Shown: positions 5,969 through 10,274 of the stretch, one piece after another
Position numbering within the stretch: the first letter of the stretch is position 1
How the letters are laid out: each line of letters opens with the position of its first letter
DNA from: Planctomycetota bacterium
Lineage (GTDB): Bacteria > Planctomycetota > Planctomycetia > Pirellulales > Thermoguttaceae
Direction: 5' to 3'
Assembly: GCA_023621895.1 (NCBI GenBank)
Contig: JAMOAF010000011.1
Location: 1-10,274, forward strand
DNA: 10,274 nucleotides
Translations under genes and position numbers: made by a program
The notes under the pieces: generated by a model
What the model saw: only the letters and a program-made list of their open reading frames with translations
The model's database searches: none
What the model was told of the DNA's origin: nothing

Positions 5969-8833
5969 CTATCGAATTACGAAATTCACCGTGCGTCCCG
6001 GCACAACGACCGTTTTGACGATCTGTTTTCCCGCGAGCAATTCAGCCACTTTGGGGTCCGCCTTGGCGGCCTGTTCGAGTTCTGCCCGGTCGGCGCCGGC
6101 GGGTACGACGATCCGGCTCCGCAGCTTGCCTTGGATTTGCACGGGGATTTCGACCATGTTGTCGCGGGTCGCCGCCTCGTCGTATTCGGGCCAGGGCTCG
6201 TAGGCCAGTGTCTTCTCGTGCCCGAGCAACTGCCAGAGCTCCTCGGCAATGTGCGGAGCATAGGGCGAGAGCAAGAGGACGAGCTTTTCCATTGCCGAGC
6301 GCGGGCGGACGTCTTCCTTGAGAAAGAAATTCGTGAACTCCATCATCCGGGCGATCGCCGTGTTGAAGGCCATCGCGTCAAGGTCGGCGGTGACGGCCTT
6401 GATCGTCTTGTGGACCATCCGGTTCTGCTCCTCGGTCGGCTCGACATCGCGGACCGCCGCGTTCAGCGCCGGCTGTTCCGAGCGCTCGTCGACGATCATT
6501 CGCCAGACCCGCTCGAGGAACCCGCGGACCCCGTTGACCCCCTCCATGCTCCACGGTTTGACCGCTTCGAGCGGGCCCATGAACATCTCGTAAAGCCGCA
6601 GCGAATCGGCCCCGTATTCCCGGACCACCTCGTCGGGATTGACCACGTTGCCACGGCTCTTCGACATCTTGTACGCCCGGCTCTCAACGCGGATTTCCGG
6701 GCGCGCCTTGAGGACGAAGGATTCGCCCTTCTTTTCGACCTCGCCGGGCTGGACCTTCCGCGGCGTGACCACCTCGTGCGCATTTCTGCAAATCGGTTGA
6801 CCGGCCGGGTTGATTTTGACATCGCTGGCACTGACCCACGCGCCGGCCTGGTCCTGGTAGCCGGAAAACTCCATTTCGCCGAGGATCATCCCCTGGTTGA
6901 CCAGCCGCTGGAACGGCTCGGGCGTGCTCACATAGCCGCGGTCGTAGAGCACCTTGTGCCAGAACCGGGCGTAGAGCAGGTGCAGCACGGCGTGCTCCGC
7001 CCCGCCGACGTAGAGATCGACCGGCATCCAAGCCTTTTCAATCTCCGGATCGACCAGGGCGTCGGAGTTCTTCGGGTCGAGGAAACGCAGGTAATACCAG
7101 CAGGAACCGGCCCATTGGGGCATCGTGTTCGTCTCCCGCTTGTACCGCTTGCCGTCGATCGTCACGTAGAGCCAGTCGGCCGGCGCGGCTTCCAGCGGCG
7201 GCTCGGGGCTGGCGTGCGAAGCGTCGAACTTCATCTCCGCCGGCAGGTCGACCGGCAGCTCGTCCGGCGGGATCGCACGAACCAGGCCGGTCAAGTTGCC
7301 TTCCGCGTCCAGCTCGTGGAGGATCGGGAACGGCTCGCCCCAGAAGTGCTGGCGGCTGAAGAGCCAGTCGCGCAGCTTGTAGTTGACCGCCGCGCGGCCC
7401 AGGCCCCTGGCCGCCAGGTCGTCGGTGATCAGCTGTTTGAAATCGTCGGTCGCGAGCCCGTCGTACGCGCCCGAGTTGATCGCCGTGCCCTGCCCGGTGA
7501 ACGCCGCCTTGCCGGCCAGCACCTGGTCGCGCGAGACCTCTTCGGCGCCGCCCGGATCGACCACCGGCACGATCGCGAGGCCGAACTTCTCGGCGAACTC
7601 GTAGTCGCGGGTGTCGTGGCCCGGCACCGCCATGATCGCCCCGGTCCCGTAGCTGATCAACACGTAGTCTGCGACCCAGATCGGGATCGGCTCCCCGTTG
7701 ACCGGGTTGATTGCATACGATCCGGTGAAAACGCCCGTCTTTTCCTTGGCCAGGTCCGTCCGGTCCAGGTCGCTCTTTCGCGCCGCCTTTTCGCAATAGG
7801 CCTTTACCGCGGCGGCTTGCTCCGGTTGCATGAGCCGCTGGACAAACGGATGTTCCGGGGCGACGACCATGTAGGTTGCCCCGAACAGCGTGTCGGGGCG
7901 TGTCGTGTAGATTCGCAGCACGTCTTCTTCGGGCTTGCGGGGGTACCCCCCCAACTCGCGGTCGCGGAGCCATCCGCGATACTGCTTCATGTCGGGCTTG
8001 CCGTCTTCGTCCGGCGTCAACCCGATGAAGAAATCGACCTCGGCCCCCACGCTCCGGCCGATCCAGTTGCGCTGGAGCAGCTTGATGCTCTCCGCCCAGG
8101 CGAGCGATTCCAGGTCCTTTTCGAGCCGGTCGGCATAGGCGGTGATCCGCAGCATCCACTGCCGCAGGGGAATCCGCACTACCGGGTAGCCGCCCCGTTC
8201 GCTCAGCCCGCCAACCACCTCTTCGTTGGCCAGCACGGTGCCCAGCTCCGGGCACCAGTTGACCGGGGCCTCGATCTGGTAGGCCAGGCGGTGGTCGTCC
8301 TGGTAGCGGCGGACCGCCTCCTCGTCCTCGGCGATCTCCTCGGGAATCGGCAGCTCGGCGATCGGCCTGCCCCGCTGCTCGTCGGCGTCGTACCAGGTGT
8401 CCAGCAGGACCAGGAAGATGTGCTGGGTCCAGCGGAAGTACTCCACGTCGGTGGTGGCCAATTCCCGGTCCCAGTCGTAGCTGAAGCCGAGCATCTGGAG
8501 CTGGCGGCGGAAGTTGTCGATGTTCTTCTCGGTCGTCTCCCGGGGGCTTGTCCCGGTGCGCTTGGCATGCTGTTCGGCGGGCAGTCCAAAAGCGTCCCAG
8601 CCCATCGGGTGCATCACGCTCGCCCCGCGCATCCGCTGGTAGCGGCAGACGATATCGGTGGCCGTGTACCCCTCCGGATGGCCGACGTGGAGCCCGTCGC
8701 CGCTCGGGTAGGGGAACATGTCGAGGACATAGAGCTTGCGCCCCTCAGGCATTCTTGGCGCCGCGAACGTGCGGTGCTCGGCCCAGTATCGTTGCCATTT
8801 CGCTTCAACGGTCGCCGGATTGTATCGAGGCAT
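5969..8833 (-). CDS. leuS: Leucyl-tRNA synthetase
   Basis: This 954-residue class Ia synthetase charges tRNA-Leu in the cytoplasm. The Rossmann fold carries the HIGH-type motif HVGH at 49-52 inside FPYPSGDGLHVGHPEGYTATD, and KMSKS lies at 722-726. The CP1 editing domain is recognised by TTRPDTLFGATY (310-321) and YGTGAIMAVPGHDTRDYEFA (395-414), which clear mischarged residues. The anticodon-binding helix bundle follows from about 770, and the C-terminal tail ends near 950. It is longer than E. coli LeuRS (860), partly through a segment at about 272-303 before the editing motif. The zinc ribbon near 192-215 keeps only NWCP; the second cysteine pair is absent. The ATG at 8833 has no strong ribosome binding site (GAGAA about ten bases upstream) but is the natural family start. 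Confidence 0.98.
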   Translation of the reverse strand: MPRYNPATVEAKWQRYWAEHRTFAAPRMPEGRKLYVLDMFPYPSGDGLHVGHPEGYTATDIVCRYQRMRGASVMHPMGWDAFGLPAEQHAKRTGTSPRETTEKNIDNFRRQLQMLGFSYDWDRELATTDVEYFRWTQHIFLVLLDTWYDADEQRGRPIAELPIPEEIAEDEEAVRRYQDDHRLAYQIEAPVNWCPELGTVLANEEVVGGLSERGGYPVVRIPLRQWMLRITAYADRLEKDLESLAWAESIKLLQRNWIGRSVGAEVDFFIGLTPDEDGKPDMKQYRGWLRDRELGGYPRKPEEDVLRIYTTRPDTLFGATYMVVAPEHPFVQRLMQPEQAAAVKAYCEKAARKSDLDRTDLAKEKTGVFTGSYAINPVNGEPIPIWVADYVLISYGTGAIMAVPGHDTRDYEFAEKFGLAIVPVVDPGGAEEVSRDQVLAGKAAFTGQGTAINSGAYDGLATDDFKQLITDDLAARGLGRAAVNYKLRDWLFSRQHFWGEPFPILHELDAEGNLTGLVRAIPPDELPVDLPAEMKFDASHASPEPPLEAAPADWLYVTIDGKRYKRETNTMPQWAGSCWYYLRFLDPKNSDALVDPEIEKAWMPVDLYVGGAEHAVLHLLYARFWHKVLYDRGYVSTPEPFQRLVNQGMILGEMEFSGYQDQAGAWVSASDVKINPAGQPICRNAHEVVTPRKVQPGEVEKKGESFVLKARPEIRVESRAYKMSKSRGNVVNPDEVVREYGADSLRLYEMFMGPLEAVKPWSMEGVNGVRGFLERVWRMIVDERSEQPALNAAVRDVEPTEEQNRMVHKTIKAVTADLDAMAFNTAIARMMEFTNFFLKEDVRPRSAMEKLVLLLSPYAPHIAEELWQLLGHEKTLAYEPWPEYDEAATRDNMVEIPVQIQGKLRSRIVVPAGADRAELEQAAKADPKVAELLAGKQIVKTVVVPGRTVNFVIR

Positions 8834-8871
8834 GACTTACGGTTCTCGTGCCGGGTGAGGCCAAAACCACG

Positions 8872-8900
8872 ATTTTAACGCTTACACCCTTGATCGGCAA
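8872..8900 (-). promoter_or_regulatory. leuS: Candidate sigma-70-type promoter for leuS
   Basis: On the minus strand TTGCCG (8900-8895) is followed after exactly 17 bases by TAAAAT (8877-8872), about 40 bases before the leuS ATG. Four of six bases match the -35 consensus and five of six the -10. The position and spacing are right; no experimental support is implied. Confidence 0.45.
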
Positions 8901-8981
8901 ACTGGGTGGCCGGAGGCGGGAGGCTGGCCTTGCGGGGGGGCGCAAGCCACGAGGCAACGGCTATTCTCTTGTCTGGACGCC

Positions 8982-9009
8982 TCGACGCCGGGGGCGGATG
9001 GTGTACAAT
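8982..9009 (+). promoter_or_regulatory. Candidate plus-strand promoter upstream of tRNA-Lys
   Basis: TCGACG (8982-8987) and TACAAT (9004-9009) are separated by 16 bases, with four and five consensus matches respectively. It faces tRNA-Lys, about 245 bases downstream, and could drive it with a long leader, or drive the small doubtful ORF around it. The rest of the stretch from 8834 to 9258 shows no confident gene; it contains an AT-richer patch at about 9150-9195. Confidence 0.25.
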
Positions 9010-9258
9010 CAGAAGCTTGCGGTCGCGCTGGCCAGTGCGGTGATAGCCGCGTGGGCTTGCCCCGCGCTTCTGCCGCGCACCAGTGCGATGCACGGGGCCA
9101 GATCCTGGCAAGGCTCAATGGCCAAGGGCGGACAACGCTCGGCCTTCAATTTGGATCGCTGAGTTTTGGAATTTGAACCCTGGATTTTGAGCCTTGGCCA
9201 ACCTTCCGGCCAGGCGCATCTGGGCCCGCTTGCGATTTGGCGCGAGGCGAACCATTCA

Positions 9259-9331
<73 letters not shown>

Positions 9332-9336
9332 CTCAC

Positions 9337-9828
9337 CTAACTCATTGTCTGGAAACTACTTACGGCACTTCCAGCGGCCGCGCTTCCGCCGTCCGTTCGG
9401 GCCGTGTTGCCAAGACTCTTACCATTCTGGCTCGAAAACGGCGGCCAGGCGGCCTCCGCTTTCCGTGCAGCGTTCTGCCCGACGTAGTACCGCAACGTGG
9501 TCTGGATGCGCTCGTGCCGCATCAACTCGTGGCGGACCGGCGGCGGGTCCCGCATCGCCCACCGCTCGCCAAACGACTGCCGCAAGTGGTGGGCGCTGGC
9601 GTACGTCACCCGCTCTGACCTTGCCCGTCTTGGCATCGCGGACCGTCTTCAAAGCAGTCTTGACCCCGGCCTTCTCGCCAATCTTGCGGACAACGCGGCT
9701 GACCGCTATTCTGCCGTGACCTCGCCTTGCCGCTCGGGCGCGATGACCTTCGGGACGGCCGCCAACATCCGCTCGAACGCCTCGCCAGTGATTGGACGGC
9801 CCTTCATCGGTACCGAACGCGCGTCGCA
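9337..9828 (-). pseudogene. Decayed tyrosine recombinase (phage-type integrase) remnant
   Basis: Pieces of one integrase catalytic domain occur in three minus-strand frames. First, VPMKGRPITGEAFERML (from about 9816; Met at 9807) is the start of the catalytic domain and stops at TAG 9708-9706. Second, VSRVVRKIGEKAGVK lies at about 9701-9657 in another frame. Third, from about 9610, YASAHHLRQSFGERW is followed by ELMRHERIQTTLRYYVGQNA and ends at the stop at 9337. The last piece keeps box II H-x-x-R (HHLR), the later His (RHE) and the catalytic Tyr nine residues after it. The central part with the first catalytic Arg and the beta-hairpin Lys is missing, as is the whole N-terminal core-binding domain. 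With at least two frameshifts and a deletion, no active enzyme is possible. It abuts the 3' end of tRNA-Lys, as integrases of tRNA-targeting elements do. Confidence 0.82.
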
Positions 9829-9855
9829 ACAATAAACACCGTTATGAGAAGAACC

Positions 9856-10274
9856 ATGGAAATGCGCAAACTAAGTTGTCTGCCTGCCCTGCTGTTTGCG
9901 TTGTGCGCCGCGGAGCTTCCCGGCGCCGTGGTGGACGTGCCCTCGGATGCTAATGCAGCCGCGATCAAGTTCAAGGCCGGCCGGGACCCGATTCCGTTCG
10001 ACTTCAAATGGGCCAATGCTTCCACCAAAAGCATCGTTGTCCAGCCGGTCGATACCGCTGTGATGATCGACAGCAACAGTGGCAAGAGATTTCCGACCAA
10101 ACAGGCGGGTTTTGAATTCAAAGGCATGGGGATCGTCGATTTTGTCCGCCCGAACGTAGCGCTGTTTAAGAAGGAAGTCAGGGATCAATACATCAACGAC
10201 TGGGACAAGCTTCCGGAAATCTACGGCAAGGAATATCTCTTTGAATTCGAGCAGCGAACGGAAGGCGTCAGGTT
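9856..10274 (+). CDS. Exported protein of unknown function, 5' part (runs off the window)
   Basis: An open frame runs to the window edge with no stop (at least 139 residues). ATG choices are 9844, 9856 and 9862; I prefer 9856 because GAGA lies about seven bases upstream. The start MEMRKLSCLPALLFALCAAELPGA has a basic N-region, a hydrophobic core and a plausible signal peptidase I site near residue 24. The Cys in the core is not in a good lipobox. The mature part mixes short beta-prone stretches (IKFKAG, PFDFKW, SIVVQPVDTAVMI, EYLFEFEQRTEGVR) with a charged middle, which might be a beta-sandwich, but I do not recognise the family. A hand count over 9961-10260 gives 155 of 300 G+C (52%), well below leuS, and codons such as AGA, AGT and AAA are frequent. 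It starts where integrase homology ends, suggesting acquired DNA. Confidence 0.65.
   Translation, partial: MEMRKLSCLPALLFALCAAELPGAVVDVPSDANAAAIKFKAGRDPIPFDFKWANASTKSIVVQPVDTAVMIDSNSGKRFPTKQAGFEFKGMGIVDFVRPNVALFKKEVRDQYINDWDKLPEIYGKEYLFEFEQRTEGVR

Noticed and set aside
5909..8878. Plus-strand open frame of 989 codons opposite leuS
   Set aside because: It is antisense to an unmistakable LeuRS with all catalytic motifs. Long antisense frames are expected in high-GC, GC3-biased genes, and the peptide shows no recognisable domain.
8998..9162. 54-codon plus-strand ORF with a signal-peptide-like start (MVYNQKLAVALASAVIAAW)
   Set aside because: The start lies only four bases before the TACAAT of the candidate promoter, there is no clear ribosome binding site, and the tail has no features. 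Too weak to call a gene.
9419..9832. 137-codon minus-strand ORF as an intact gene
   Set aside because: Only its middle (VSRVVRKIGEKAGVK) matches an integrase; both ends are out-of-frame readings of the same broken integrase.

Overview
The window looks like chromosomal DNA from a planctomycete, probably of the Pirellulales type. The reasons are high GC with strong G/C third-position bias (one 60-base sample inside leuS, 7201-7260, is 42/60 G+C), a LeuRS, LysA and Lnt of the expected lengths, a stand-alone FliN-type protein, a planctomycete-style tyrosine integrase remnant, and intergenic gaps carrying short interspersed repeats that I associate with this phylum. The assignment rests on recalled family resemblance, not on a search.

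Layout. From 66 to 8833 every confident protein gene lies on the minus strand. In transcription order these are leuS (leucyl-tRNA synthetase, 8833-5969), a FliN/SpoA-domain protein (5731-5279), pabA/trpG (glutamine amidotransferase, 5022-4441), lnt (apolipoprotein N-acyltransferase, 4323-2536), lysA (diaminopimelate decarboxylase, 2496-1222) and a type II secretion F-domain membrane protein (1106-66). Only lnt and lysA are tightly spaced (39 bp). The other gaps are 115-255 bp and hold repeats: three copies of a 24-bp palindrome (two inside a 65-bp tandem duplication), a degenerate half copy, a GCAAAGGC-type repeat and a GGCTGA-type repeat. The genes share no pathway. They are mostly housekeeping (translation, folate/tryptophan, lipoprotein maturation, lysine/peptidoglycan), plus two envelope or motility parts.

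Right end. A plausible leuS promoter lies just upstream of leuS, followed by about 400 bp without a confident gene. Then comes an intact tRNA-Lys(UUU) on the plus strand (9259-9331). Immediately 3' of it is a frameshifted, internally deleted tyrosine recombinase remnant on the minus strand (about 9828-9337). Beside it, a plus-strand ORF for an exported protein of unknown function (9856 to the window edge) is only about 52% G+C. This is the classic layout of an integrative element at a tRNA gene, now decayed, and it is the most interesting part of the window. I found no CRISPR array, rRNA, intact transposase or recognisable defence system, and no clear undescribed multi-gene system. The exported protein is the one truly unknown gene.
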